Origin: Eubacteriales bacterium
Lineage (GTDB): Bacteria > Bacillota > Clostridia > Oscillospirales > CAG-382
DNA: 64,000 bases
Reading direction: 5' to 3'
Assembly (NCBI GenBank): GCA_028705495.1
Contig: JAQWDK010000002.1
Span: 62,001-126,000 of the forward strand
Positions within the stretch are counted from its first letter, which is position 1, and each line of letters opens with the position of its first letter. Under the pieces are notes generated by a model that saw only the letters and a program-made list of their open reading frames with translations, was not told the origin of the DNA and searched no databases. The position numbers and the translations under genes are program-made. Shown here in pieces: positions 26,872 to 34,337 of the stretch.

Positions 26872-27810
26872 CTCTGTTTGGCTTAAAATTTCCTTTAGGT
26901 TTTCTTTTGTATGGACCGAAAAAACCGATGCTCTAATCGAAGCTGCATTCGGAATACCTTTTATATACCAAGCTATATGCTTTCTTATTTCGTGAATCGC
27001 AGATGACTCTCCTTTGTCTGCAACCATCATTTCGAGCTGTTCAAGGATCGCTTCCCTTTTTTCTTCAGCGGTTATTATTCTTGGATTTCTGTTTTCAAGT
27101 TTCGCTTTTATTTCCTCAAAAATCCAAGGTGAACCAAGTGCGCCTCTTCCTACCATCACACCATCACAACCCGTCTCGACGAGCATTTCGATAGCTGACT
27201 GACCGTCACGGACATCGCCATTTGCGAACACCGGTATATTTACAGCGCTTTTTACCGATTTTATAACCGATCTATTTGCTTTTCCCTCATAACCTTGCGC
27301 CCTTGTGCGTCCGTGTACTGTTATAGCCGCCGCACCGTTCGATTCTGCGATCTTTGCAATTTCTATTGCGTTAATACTCGACGAATCCCATCCACTCCTA
27401 ATCTTCACAGTGACTGGTATGTCGACCGCTTCCACCGCAGCGTAGATTATTTCTCCTGCAAGCTCAGGTTTTTTCATTAATGCAGAGCCATCACCACTTC
27501 CCGCAATTTTCGGAACTGGACATCCCATATTTATGTCAATGGTAACAGGCGAATACTTCAGCATCTCTTTTGCAGCGAATGCGATTGATTTTGGTTCACT
27601 GCCAAAAATCTGAATTGATGCAGGTCGGTCACTGTCATCAAGGCGCGCTAATTCATAAGACTTTTCATCACCGAAACTGACTGCTTTAGCTGACACCATC
27701 TCAGTAAATACAAGATCCGCGCCGTATCTTAAACAAAGTCTTCTGAATGCTCTGTCAGTAACCCCTGCCATAGGTGCCATTAGCACCAGTGGCTTTTTTA
27801 TATTTATCAT
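26863..27810 (-). CDS. dusB: tRNA-dihydrouridine synthase
   Basis: FMN enzyme that reduces uridines in tRNA D-loops, 315 residues. I use the ATG at 27810 because the upstream extension runs through the rpmE terminator, and because MINIKKPLVLMAPMAGVTDRAFR is the normal Dus N-terminus. Motifs are APMAGVTD (flavin loop), DINMGCPVPKIAGSGDG with the catalytic cysteine, VKIRSGWD, and VFANGDV with GVMVGRGALGSPW (phosphate binding). It overlaps the 3' end of the convergent metallopeptidase gene by 9 bases. Confidence 0.93.
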   Translation of the reverse strand: MINIKKPLVLMAPMAGVTDRAFRRLCLRYGADLVFTEMVSAKAVSFGDEKSYELARLDDSDRPASIQIFGSEPKSIAFAAKEMLKYSPVTIDINMGCPVPKIAGSGDGSALMKKPELAGEIIYAAVEAVDIPVTVKIRSGWDSSSINAIEIAKIAESNGAAAITVHGRTRAQGYEGKANRSVIKSVKSAVNIPVFANGDVRDGQSAIEMLVETGCDGVMVGRGALGSPWIFEEIKAKLENRNPRIITAEEKREAILEQLEMMVADKGESSAIHEIRKHIAWYIKGIPNAASIRASVFSVHTKENLKEILSQTELF

Positions 27811-27844
27811 TTTAATATACTTTCTATGTGCTGTTATATCTCTA

Positions 27845-27880
27845 ACAAAAAATCCGAAGCATAATGCTTCGGATAATTTT
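27845..27880 (-). terminator. rpmE terminator
   Basis: Stem ATCCGAAGC (27852-27860) with GCTTCGGAT (27866-27874) and a five-base loop. On the minus strand it is followed by TTTTTTG. It lies 44 bases past the rpmE stop and before dusB. Confidence 0.88.
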
Positions 27881-27917
27881 TGGTGACAGTTTAAAGCAGA
27901 TAACAATAAAAACGTTA

Positions 27918-28118
27918 TCAGCTGATGTTGAACTTTTTCTTAAACTTATCGACACGTCCGCCCGCATCGACAAACTTCTGTTTTCCGGTAAAGAACGGAT
28001 GACACTTTGAGCAGATATCAACTCTCAAGTTTTCTTTTGTGGACTTGGTCGCAATCTCTTCGCCACAAGCGCATCTTATAACGGTTTCTTTATATTTTGG
28101 ATGAATTCCCTGTTTCAT
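27918..28118 (-). CDS. rpmE: 50S ribosomal protein L31 (zinc-binding type)
   Basis: A 66-residue ribosomal protein with four cysteines placed as in the C+ (zinc-containing) L31 form: the CACG pair at 16-18 and the CSKC pair at 36-39. It starts MKQGIHPKY and contains the typical [20 protein letters not shown]. Ribosome binding site AGAGGAG precedes the ATG. It is transcribed alone, with a strong terminator at 27845. Zinc-limited paralogues (C-) are regulated by Zur elsewhere in many genomes, and none is seen here. Confidence 0.96.
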   Translation of the reverse strand: MKQGIHPKYKETVIRCACGEEIATKSTKENLRVDICSKCHPFFTGKQKFVDAGGRVDKFKKKFNIS

Positions 28119-28332
28119 TTTTCTTTAAATCTCCTCTCGTGTAATCACAAAATACAATATACCACATCTGTCAGGAAAATGCAATACTTTTTTTCAAAAA
28201 AAATCGCTGAACGCTATACAGAATAACGCCTATATAAATATTATCCTTGCATTTATTAATTATAGGTCTTATAATACCAATGTTCGGTTATGATGGTTTT
28301 ACATCAACTTATCAACCGACAGGAGGATTAAC
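28119..28332. other. Intergenic region between divergent rpmE and the ABC importer
   Basis: Contains the importer promoter (28247-28275). Its predicted leader carries an interrupted inverted repeat: TCGGTT (28284-28289) with AACCGA (28314-28319), and inside it TGATG (28291-28295) with CATCA (28302-28306). This sits right before the Shine-Dalgarno of the leader ORF. I do not recognise it as a TPP, cobalamin or other named riboswitch. Confidence 0.55.
28247..28275 (+). promoter_or_regulatory. Promoter of the ABC importer operon
   Basis: TTGCAT (28247-28252), 17-base spacer, TATAAT (28270-28275). Predicted start near 28282, giving a leader of about 165 bases before the binding-protein gene. Confidence 0.72.
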
Positions 28333-28449
28333 GTGAATTTTAAGTCAAACGAAGTTCAACTGCGATACATTCACGACTCGAAATTCAATAAATTGAATTT
28401 TATGAATTATTTGCGGGACCGCTTCGCGGCAGAATGGAGATTAATATGA
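28333..28449 (+). CDS. 38-codon leader ORF coupled to the ABC importer
   Basis: A short frame with a very good ribosome binding site, AGGAGG ending 5 bases before a GTG start. It encodes 38 residues beginning MNFKSNEVQLRYIHDSK and ending YLRDRFAAEWRLI. Its TGA overlaps the ATG of the binding-protein gene (ATGA at 28446-28449), the geometry of translational coupling. It is soluble, basic and aromatic-rich, with no signal peptide. The last codons recur after prfB (33003-33047 minus strand) with synonymous third-base changes, arguing that the peptide is or was translated. It could be a regulatory leader peptide or a relic of a longer gene. A perfect AAATTCAA/TTGAATTT hairpin lies inside it. Confidence 0.6.
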   Translation: MNFKSNEVQLRYIHDSKFNKLNFMNYLRDRFAAEWRLI

Positions 28450-29369
28450 AGAAATTTGTCGTTTTACTTGTTTTACTCGCACTATTGATACCTATGTACT
28501 CATGTGGTGCTGAGAATGTCAACCTAAGAGTACTAACCCTCAAAGGTCCGACCGGTATTGGAATGGTTAAGCTAATAAAAGACAACCCCGACTACAATTT
28601 TACTATTTCTAGTGCTCCCGACGAAGTTGCAGCCGCTGTTATCAAAGGTGATTTTGATATAGCTGCAGTTCCGATAAACCTCGCTGCTACGCTTTATAAA
28701 AAAACAGAAGGCAATGTAAAAATCGCCGCTATTAATACCCTTGGTGTACTTTATGTACTTGAGAATGGTACAACAATTAACAGCCTTGAGGACCTTGAGG
28801 GTAAAAAAATATACGCAACCGGGCAAGGTTCAACACCTGAATACATATTAGCTGCTCTTCTTGAGAAAAAAGGCATTGAATGTGAAATAGAGTATCTTAC
28901 AGAACACAGCGCGCTTGCTGCAAAAATGGTAAGCGGTGATGTCGTTATCGGAATGCTTCCGGAACCAAATGTCACATCTGCACTTTCAGGGAACAAAGAT
29001 CTCAGAATTGCAATTGACATTACTGAAGAATGGGAATCCAGTTTTGAATATAAGCTAGTTCAAGGATGTATAATTGTAAACACAGACTTTGCGGAGAAGA
29101 ATTCTAAAGCTCTCGACAACTTTCTTAAGGAATACAAAAGCTCAGTTGAATATGTAAATTCCAATGTTGACGACGCTGCCGCTCTCTGTGAAGAGTATGA
29201 AATTATACCAAAAGCGGCTCTCGCTAAAAAAGCGATCCCAAACTGCAACATAACTTTTGTTGACGGCACTGAAATGAAAACAATGGGTGACGGAATATTC
29301 AAAGTTTTATTTGATGCAGACCCAAAATCAATCGGAGGAGCTTTACCTGATGAAGCGATCTATCGCTGA
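28446..29369 (+). CDS. ABC importer substrate-binding lipoprotein (NMT1/TauA-like)
   Basis: Surface lipoprotein capturing the substrate of the importer encoded with it. From the ATG at 28446 (GGAG 6 bases upstream; the ATG at 28434 contains that site) it has 307 residues, with a signal peptide ending at lipobox PMYSC. The fold is a type II binding protein of the NMT1/SsuA class: LKGPTGIGMVKLI, VAAVIKGDFDIAAVPINLAA, SLEDLEGKKIYATGQGSTPEYIL and MVSGDVVIGMLPEPN. Relatives serve HMP/thiamine precursors, sulfonates or unknown metabolites, and nothing nearby identifies the ligand. It overlaps the permease gene by 20 bases. Confidence 0.88.
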   Translation: MKKFVVLLVLLALLIPMYSCGAENVNLRVLTLKGPTGIGMVKLIKDNPDYNFTISSAPDEVAAAVIKGDFDIAAVPINLAATLYKKTEGNVKIAAINTLGVLYVLENGTTINSLEDLEGKKIYATGQGSTPEYILAALLEKKGIECEIEYLTEHSALAAKMVSGDVVIGMLPEPNVTSALSGNKDLRIAIDITEEWESSFEYKLVQGCIIVNTDFAEKNSKALDNFLKEYKSSVEYVNSNVDDAAALCEEYEIIPKAALAKKAIPNCNITFVDGTEMKTMGDGIFKVLFDADPKSIGGALPDEAIYR

Positions 29370-30120
29370 TAAAAGCAATCAGTCGAATAGAATAGTGAAA
29401 AAAGTTATACCCACTGCAGCGGCGGTCCTATTTTGGATCGGGCTGTGGTGGTTTGCTTCGATTTTGATAGGTAAAGAAGTTGTGCTACCCTCACCATATA
29501 AGGTTTTTATCAGACTCGCTCAAAATATCACAACCTCAAGGTTTTGGCTAATTACTGCTATTTCTTTGCTACGTGTCGCTTCAGGTTTTGTTTTTGCGCT
29601 TGCAATAGGGTTTATACTTTCATTATCTGCTTTCTTCTGCAGTCCAATCCGTACTTTATTAAACCCTTTTATTAGCATACTTAGGTCCGTTCCTATCGCT
29701 TCTTTTATTTTATTTTTTTATATGTGGCTCAGCACTAGCAATATTCCGATTGTATCTGCATTTATTGTTGTACTGCCTGTAGTTTGGGAAAATGTTTTGA
29801 TGGGTCTCGAAAACACCGACAAAGGGCTCATCGAAGTATGTAAAGTTTATAAAATAAATGGTATCACACGATTGAAAATATTGTATCTGCCTTCTTTAAA
29901 GCCATATTTTAATGCTACAATAATGTCTTCAATGGGTATGGCTTGGAAAGCAGCAGTTGCAGCAGAGGTGTTGACCACACCAAAAAATTCTATTGGAAAA
30001 GAGCTTTACGGCGCAAAGGTTTACCTTGACTCTGTCGATTTATTCGCTTGGACTGCAGTAATTATTATACTGAGTTTTATGATTGAAAGCCTAATAAGAA
30101 GGAGGCTTCGTAAAAGATGA
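29350..30120 (+). CDS. ABC importer permease (SsuC/TauC-like)
   Basis: Membrane subunit of the importer. From the ATG at 29350 (CGGAGGAG upstream; the longer frame from 29287 overlaps the previous gene needlessly) it has 256 residues with about six membrane segments. It opens with a segment near residues 18-40 (VLFWIGLWWFASILIG) and the LPSPYKVF signature of SsuC-type permeases. The EAA-like loop is ENTDKGLIEVCKVYKINGITRLKILYLP, followed by MGMAWKAAVAAEVL. It overlaps the binding-protein gene by 20 bases and the ATPase gene by 4 (ATGA), so all three are co-translated. Confidence 0.88.
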   Translation: MKRSIADKSNQSNRIVKKVIPTAAAVLFWIGLWWFASILIGKEVVLPSPYKVFIRLAQNITTSRFWLITAISLLRVASGFVFALAIGFILSLSAFFCSPIRTLLNPFISILRSVPIASFILFFYMWLSTSNIPIVSAFIVVLPVVWENVLMGLENTDKGLIEVCKVYKINGITRLKILYLPSLKPYFNATIMSSMGMAWKAAVAAEVLTTPKNSIGKELYGAKVYLDSVDLFAWTAVIIILSFMIESLIRRRLRKR

Positions 30121-30671
30121 TAAAAGCAGCGGGACTCACAAAGACTTTCGGTGATAAAAATCTATTTACAAACTTGTCCTTTGAACTGGGTAATACCGGG
30201 CTTTATTTGATTAACGGTGTTTCAGGCATCGGTAAAACGACTCTTTTACGTATTATTTCTTCACTTGAAACAAGTGATGGCGGTTCACTTGAGGTTAAAG
30301 GGAGAATATCGTATATCTTTCAGGAAAACAGGTTATTCCCATGGTTATCCCTTGAAAAAAACATTTTTCTTACTGCTGTATCACACGAAATATGTACGGA
30401 AATGCTAAACTATCTCGGGCTCTACAAAGATAGAAATCTACTTCCAGCGCAGATGTCCGGTGGAATGCAGCGCCGCGCGGAGATTGCAAGAGCTTTTTCT
30501 TCCGATTACGATATAATGCTAATTGATGAACCATACAGCGGTCTTGATGAAGGTAATATAAAACTTGTTACTTCTCTTATTGAAAAAACCGCAGAGGAGA
30601 AATGTGTTATACTTGTTTCACATGACAATCTTGAACTACTTAGAGAACCCGACGGAATCATAAAAATATAA
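30117..30671 (+). CDS. ABC importer ATP-binding protein, compact form
   Basis: ATPase subunit of the importer, only 184 residues where SsuB/TauB proteins have about 250. All nucleotide motifs are present: Walker A GVSGIGKTT (about 34-42), Q-loop YIFQENRLFPWL, signature MSGGMQRRAEIARA, Walker B DIMLIDEPYSGLD and the H-loop LVSHD. The missing part is the C-terminal regulatory tail, plus a shortened helical domain. It ends cleanly before a terminator, so it looks complete rather than truncated. It overlaps the permease stop (ATGA). Confidence 0.88.
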   Translation: MIKAAGLTKTFGDKNLFTNLSFELGNTGLYLINGVSGIGKTTLLRIISSLETSDGGSLEVKGRISYIFQENRLFPWLSLEKNIFLTAVSHEICTEMLNYLGLYKDRNLLPAQMSGGMQRRAEIARAFSSDYDIMLIDEPYSGLDEGNIKLVTSLIEKTAEEKCVILVSHDNLELLREPDGIIKI

Positions 30672-30673
30672 AA

Positions 30674-30707
30674 GCACCGGAGTTTTTTAATTCCGGTGCC
30701 ATTTTTT
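30674..30707. terminator. Bidirectional terminator between the importer and htpG
   Basis: GCACCGGA (30674-30681) pairs with TCCGGTGC (30692-30699). TTTTTT follows on the plus strand, and on the minus strand TTTTATATTTTT follows. It serves the two convergent transcription units. Its plus-strand U-tract reaches the htpG stop codon. Confidence 0.88.
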
Positions 30708-32526
30708 ATCCTAACAACTCAACAGTCGTTTCAATGAATTCTGTCATTTCGTCAGCTGTAAGCTGCCTTGACGAGAGCAGAGCCATCATATATGCTTGCT
30801 TTACAAGCTTCTTAGATTTATCTTTGTCATCGCTTGCTTCGATACGCTTAATAATCGGGCTTTCAAGGTTTACGACAACAGTCGATTTTTCAGGCATATC
30901 AGGTATGCCGTCTCCTACACCACCTGCGGCGTATGCACGCATCATTTCACTAAATCGCCTGGATTGCTCATCTATCTCAATGAGAGCAGGAACTGTGCTA
31001 TCCTTGAGCTTGACTGTCTTAATAGTTATGTCTTCTTTACCGATAACTTCTTTAAATAGCTTAGTCAGCTTTTCGTTTTCCTCGGATTCACCGCCCACAG
31101 CGTCAAGGCTTGCATCTACACGAGCAAACTTTAGCTTTGGATTTTCCTGTTCAAGGAATGTTAGAAACTGGCTGTCGATAAACCTATCGAGAAGAAGCAC
31201 TGTTTTGTTTTGCTTCTTTAGCAGGTTAACATAATACGACTGCAGTTCTGGCGCGTTCGTGTAATAGACAGTCGCTTCTTTCTTGCCTTCTGTGTATTCA
31301 TCAAGGGTAACAAGTTTACCGTCAACTGTTTTAAAGAGAATAGCATTCTTAACTCTGTCATAATACTTTTTATCTCTAAGGCATGCATATTCAACAAAAG
31401 GTGCGATATCGTTCCATATCTTCTCATAACCTTCGCGGTCTGTGTTAAACATACCGCTGATCTTATCGGAAACTTTTTTGGCAATATGAGCCGAAACTTT
31501 TGCTACATACGTGTTTGTCTGAAGGTAGCTTCTTGAAACATTAAGAGGAAGCTCCGGACAATCGAGAACACCTTTTATATTAAGAAGGAAATCAGGGATG
31601 ATTTCTTTTATATTGTCTGCCACAAAAACCTGATTATAAAACAACTTAACCTGATTTTCAACAGGTTCCATCTCATTTTTCTGTTTTGGGAAATAGAGGA
31701 TTCCCTTGAAATTGAGAGGATAATCGGCGTTAATGTGTATATAGAAAAGAGGATCCCTGTAATCGTAGAATACTTTTCTATAAAAATCATTGTATTCATC
31801 CGGTTTTATATCAGCACTTTGGCGTAGCCATAAAGGTGATGTGTCATTAACAGGCTTTTCCACATCATCTTCAGCAACATCCTTGTCGGAATCTTTTTTC
31901 TTTTTCTTCCCTACTTCATCAAAATAGATTTCAACTGGCATAAAAGCACAGTATTTATCAAGAATTCCCTGGAGCCTTTCAGCGTCAAGATATTCTTTTT
32001 CGCTATCATTGACGTGCATAATAATATCTGAGCCGTGGTAAGCGCGTTCTGCGGTAGATGTTTCAAAGCTACCTTCTTCATCGCAAATCCAGCGAATTGC
32101 TGGTGAGCCATCGTAGGATTTTGTTATTATTTCGACCTTAGCAGCTACCATAAACGAAGAATAAAAGCCCAATCCGAAGTGACCGATTATGCCGCTTCCG
32201 GTTTTATCTCCTTCATGTTTCTCAATGAAATCTACAGCTCCGGAGAGAGCAATTTTGTTTATGTACTTGTCAAGTTCCTCCTCCGACATACCTATTCCGT
32301 TGTCAGAAACAGTTATGGTTTTTGCCTTTTTGTCAAGCTTTACATCGATACGGTAAGTAGTTCCATCCGGTTCAATTTTACTAAGTGCAATTAATCTTTT
32401 GTGTTTTGTTACGGCATCCGATGCGTTTGATACAATTTCTCTAAGGAAAATATCCTTTTCGGAATAAAGCCATTTTTTAATAACAGGAAAAATGTGTTGC
32501 GTTTGTACTGAAATTTCACCTTTCAT
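30706..32526 (-). CDS. htpG: Hsp90 chaperone HtpG
   Basis: ATP-dependent homodimeric chaperone, 606 residues. N-terminal GHKL ATPase motifs: FLREIVSNASDA (about 24-35, catalytic Glu), TVSDNGIGMS and GSGIIGHFGLGFYS (lid). The middle domain contains the catalytic-loop arginine region LPLNVSRSYLQ, and the C-terminal dimer domain is shorter than in eukaryotic Hsp90, as usual in bacteria, with no MEEVD. Ribosome binding site AAAGGA lies 9 bases before the ATG. Upstream is a leader with a GCCACTC/GAGTGGC hairpin (32571-32591). I see no CIRCE element there. Confidence 0.95.
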   Translation of the reverse strand: MKGEISVQTQHIFPVIKKWLYSEKDIFLREIVSNASDAVTKHKRLIALSKIEPDGTTYRIDVKLDKKAKTITVSDNGIGMSEEELDKYINKIALSGAVDFIEKHEGDKTGSGIIGHFGLGFYSSFMVAAKVEIITKSYDGSPAIRWICDEEGSFETSTAERAYHGSDIIMHVNDSEKEYLDAERLQGILDKYCAFMPVEIYFDEVGKKKKKDSDKDVAEDDVEKPVNDTSPLWLRQSADIKPDEYNDFYRKVFYDYRDPLFYIHINADYPLNFKGILYFPKQKNEMEPVENQVKLFYNQVFVADNIKEIIPDFLLNIKGVLDCPELPLNVSRSYLQTNTYVAKVSAHIAKKVSDKISGMFNTDREGYEKIWNDIAPFVEYACLRDKKYYDRVKNAILFKTVDGKLVTLDEYTEGKKEATVYYTNAPELQSYYVNLLKKQNKTVLLLDRFIDSQFLTFLEQENPKLKFARVDASLDAVGGESEENEKLTKLFKEVIGKEDITIKTVKLKDSTVPALIEIDEQSRRFSEMMRAYAAGGVGDGIPDMPEKSTVVVNLESPIIKRIEASDDKDKSKKLVKQAYMMALLSSRQLTADEMTEFIETTVELLG

Positions 32527-32570
32527 ATTTACATATCCTTTCTTTATTTGCTGTTTTCAGCATAAACACA

Positions 32571-32647
32571 CGCCACTCAAAAAGAGTGGCGATGGTATCG
32601 GAATTATATTATCGCGCCACTAAACACGATCCCTTTTCAGGGGTCGT
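32571..32647 (-). repeat. Two hairpins between the small membrane protein gene and htpG
   Basis: CGCCACTC (32571-32578) pairs with GAGTGGCG (32584-32591) around five A. ACGATCCC (32626-32633) pairs with GGGGTCGT (32640-32647, one G-U). A TATAAT on the minus strand (32602-32607) lies between them, so the first hairpin would be in the htpG leader and the second would end the upstream gene. The GAGTGGC arm is shared with the rimP leader hairpin at 49245. Confidence 0.55.
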
Positions 32648-32667
32648 AAAGAAGCTCAATTTGAAAA

Positions 32668-33006
32668 TCATGCTTCGTCTACTTTGCTGCTCTCTTTTTC
32701 GTCGCTTTCATCTTCGAAAGTGCAGTTTATATCTTCGACTGTAATATCGTCTGCGTTTTCGTCTTCAAGAAAATCATCGTCGGACATATCGCAGCAAGCA
32801 TCCATTGCAAGGATTCTATCACGCTTTTCTTTTTCTTTTAATTCGCGCAACAAAAGATATGCACCCGCTAATCCGCCAACAGCTGAAAGTGCGGCAAAAG
32901 TTTTTGCGAGACTCCTTTTTTTGTTGTAAAGGATGATGAAAATTATCGCGAACGACAGCGATTGTACTAAAAGGGTAATAGCGGCATAAAATCTGACTTT
33001 TTTCAT
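32668..33006 (-). CDS. Small membrane protein with acidic cytoplasmic tail
   Basis: Unrecognised 112-residue protein. Two hydrophobic segments (about 7-27 and 36-54) are followed by a charged LRELKEKEKRDR stretch and a strongly acidic tail (about 70-112) containing a CC pair and a CTF motif. The ATG at 33006 is chosen over 33018 because GGAG sits 6 bases before it and lies inside the longer version. The leader just upstream is nearly identical to that of the ABC binding-protein gene. It follows prfB by 53 bases and is probably co-transcribed. The function is unknown. Confidence 0.65.
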   Translation of the reverse strand: MKKVRFYAAITLLVQSLSFAIIFIILYNKKRSLAKTFAALSAVGGLAGAYLLLRELKEKEKRDRILAMDACCDMSDDDFLEDENADDITVEDINCTFEDESDEKESSKVDEA

Positions 33007-33059
33007 ATTAATCTCCATTCTGCCGCAAAGCGGCTTCGTAAATATTGATAATAGTGATA
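33003..33059 (-). other. Sequence coding YLRSRFAAEWRLI in frame after the prfB stop
   Basis: Directly after the prfB TAA, and in the same frame, 18 codons are open and end with a TGA overlapping the next ATG. The last 13 read YLRSRFAAEWRLI, against YLRDRFAAEWRLI at the end of the 28333 leader ORF. There is no start codon, so translation would need readthrough, or the segment is a relic. The DNA also forms a GCCGC/GCGGC hairpin here (a CCGC/GCGG hairpin at the other site). Confidence 0.6.
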
Positions 33060-34169
33060 TTATTTGCTCTTTTTCTGACTTAAATATGCGTTTAAGAAGC
33101 CGTCAATTTCACCGTCCATAACGGCACCTATATTTGTTGATTCAAACTGAGTTCTTGTGTCTTTTACAAGTGTGTAAGGCATGAATACATAGGAACGAAT
33201 CTGACTTCCCCATTCGATATTCATTTTGTCACCTTTTATATCTTCAATCTTTTCGAGATTTTCACGTTCTTTTATCTCAAGAAGCTTACTTTTAAGCATT
33301 TTTAAAGCAGTTTCTTTGTTTTGCATTTGTGAGCGTTCCGTCTGGCATCCAACAACAATGCCAGTAGGTAGATGGGTTATTCGAATTGCCGAGTCGGTTT
33401 TATTTACATGCTGTCCGCCTGCGCCGCTTGAACGGTGTGTGTCGATTCGTAAATCTTCATCTTTGAGCTCAATTGCAATTTCGTCGTTAAACTCTGGCAT
33501 AACTTCGACGGATGCAAATGATGTTTGTCTTTTTCCCTGTGAGTTAAACGGTGACACCCTTACAAGTCTGTGAACGCCGTTTTCGCCATGCAGATAACCG
33601 TAAGCGTTATCTCCCTCGATGAGTATGGAAACGGATTTTATCCCAGCTTCGTCGCCGTCGAGATAGTCAAGAACTTTAACTTTATACTTTCTTCTCTCAG
33701 CGAATCTCGTATACATACGGTAGAGCATCTCGGCCCAGTCCTGAGCCTCTGTTCCGCCAGCACCTGGATGAATAGTTAGTATGGCGTTGCTGTGGTCGTA
33801 CTCTCCGTTTAGTAAAACTTCTATTTTCTGTTTCTCATATTCTTTGGTAACATCATCAAGTTCTTTTAAAATTTCTTCAACGAGAGAAGCGTCATCTTCT
33901 TCAATTGCCAAATCGGTCAATTCAATTATTGACTGTATTCCCTTTTTTAATTCTTTATAATTTTCAAAAGAATCTTTTTTTATCTTCAGCGTTTTCAGCA
34001 CATTACGAGATTCCATCGGATCATCCCAAAAATCCGCTTTTTCGCTGATTTGCTGTAATTTATTTATCTCTTCCTCAAGAGCGGTCAGGTTAATAACCGC
34101 ACCGAGATCATCTATATTCTTAGCAAGCGTATCAATTTCAACACGTGATTGTTCTAATTGTATTAGCAA
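33060..34169 (-). CDS. prfB: Peptide chain release factor 2
   Basis: Class I release factor for UGA and UAA stops. The 369-residue product has the coiled N-terminal domain, the anticodon-mimicking SPF tripeptide (RVSPFNSQGKRQTSFASV) and the catalytic SSGAGGQHVNKTDSAIR loop. Unlike E. coli and B. subtilis there is no programmed frameshift: the N-terminus runs uninterrupted through the usual shift position (around DDLGAVINLTALEEE). The start is a TTG at 34169, and no other start exists between it and an in-frame TGA upstream. The only good Shine-Dalgarno (GGGGTGAAGG) lies beyond a small hairpin that separates it from the TTG. Confidence 0.93.
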   Translation of the reverse strand: MLIQLEQSRVEIDTLAKNIDDLGAVINLTALEEEINKLQQISEKADFWDDPMESRNVLKTLKIKKDSFENYKELKKGIQSIIELTDLAIEEDDASLVEEILKELDDVTKEYEKQKIEVLLNGEYDHSNAILTIHPGAGGTEAQDWAEMLYRMYTRFAERRKYKVKVLDYLDGDEAGIKSVSILIEGDNAYGYLHGENGVHRLVRVSPFNSQGKRQTSFASVEVMPEFNDEIAIELKDEDLRIDTHRSSGAGGQHVNKTDSAIRITHLPTGIVVGCQTERSQMQNKETALKMLKSKLLEIKERENLEKIEDIKGDKMNIEWGSQIRSYVFMPYTLVKDTRTQFESTNIGAVMDGEIDGFLNAYLSQKKSK

Positions 34170-34202
34170 ATATATATCGGCGCAAGCCGACCTTCACCCC
34201 TC
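34170..34202 (-). promoter_or_regulatory. prfB ribosome binding site with hairpin spacer
   Basis: Minus strand: GGGGTGAAGG, then TCGGC-TTGC-GCCGA (a five-base stem with a four-base loop, about 34178-34191), then ATATATAT and the TTG start. Unfolded, the site is about 22 bases from the start. Folded, the spacing is near normal. It has the same design as clpX (21474-21507). Confidence 0.6.
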
Positions 34203-34297
34203 TTCTTAACCTTAGGTAATTTACGCATTAAACTATTATAATTATAACATAGTTTAACTCCGATGTAAATATATAAATAAAAGATTCATTTTTAATA

Positions 34298-34335
34298 TCA
34301 ATAAAAAACAAAAAGTCCGGATGTCCCGGACTTTT
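34298..34335 (-). terminator. hsp20 terminator
   Basis: Stem AAAGTCCGG (34312-34320) with CCGGACTTT (34326-34334), followed on the minus strand by TTTTTGTTTTTT. It sits right after the hsp20 stop. Confidence 0.9.
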
Positions 34336-34337
34336 AC

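Noticed and set aside
28247..28445. TPP or other named riboswitch before the NMT1-like importer
   Set aside because: The leader lacks recognisable TPP core sequences; only a generic interrupted hairpin and a small ORF are seen.
33060..34202. Programmed +1 frameshift in prfB
   Set aside because: The frame is continuous across the usual site and aligns with full-length RF2 N-termini.
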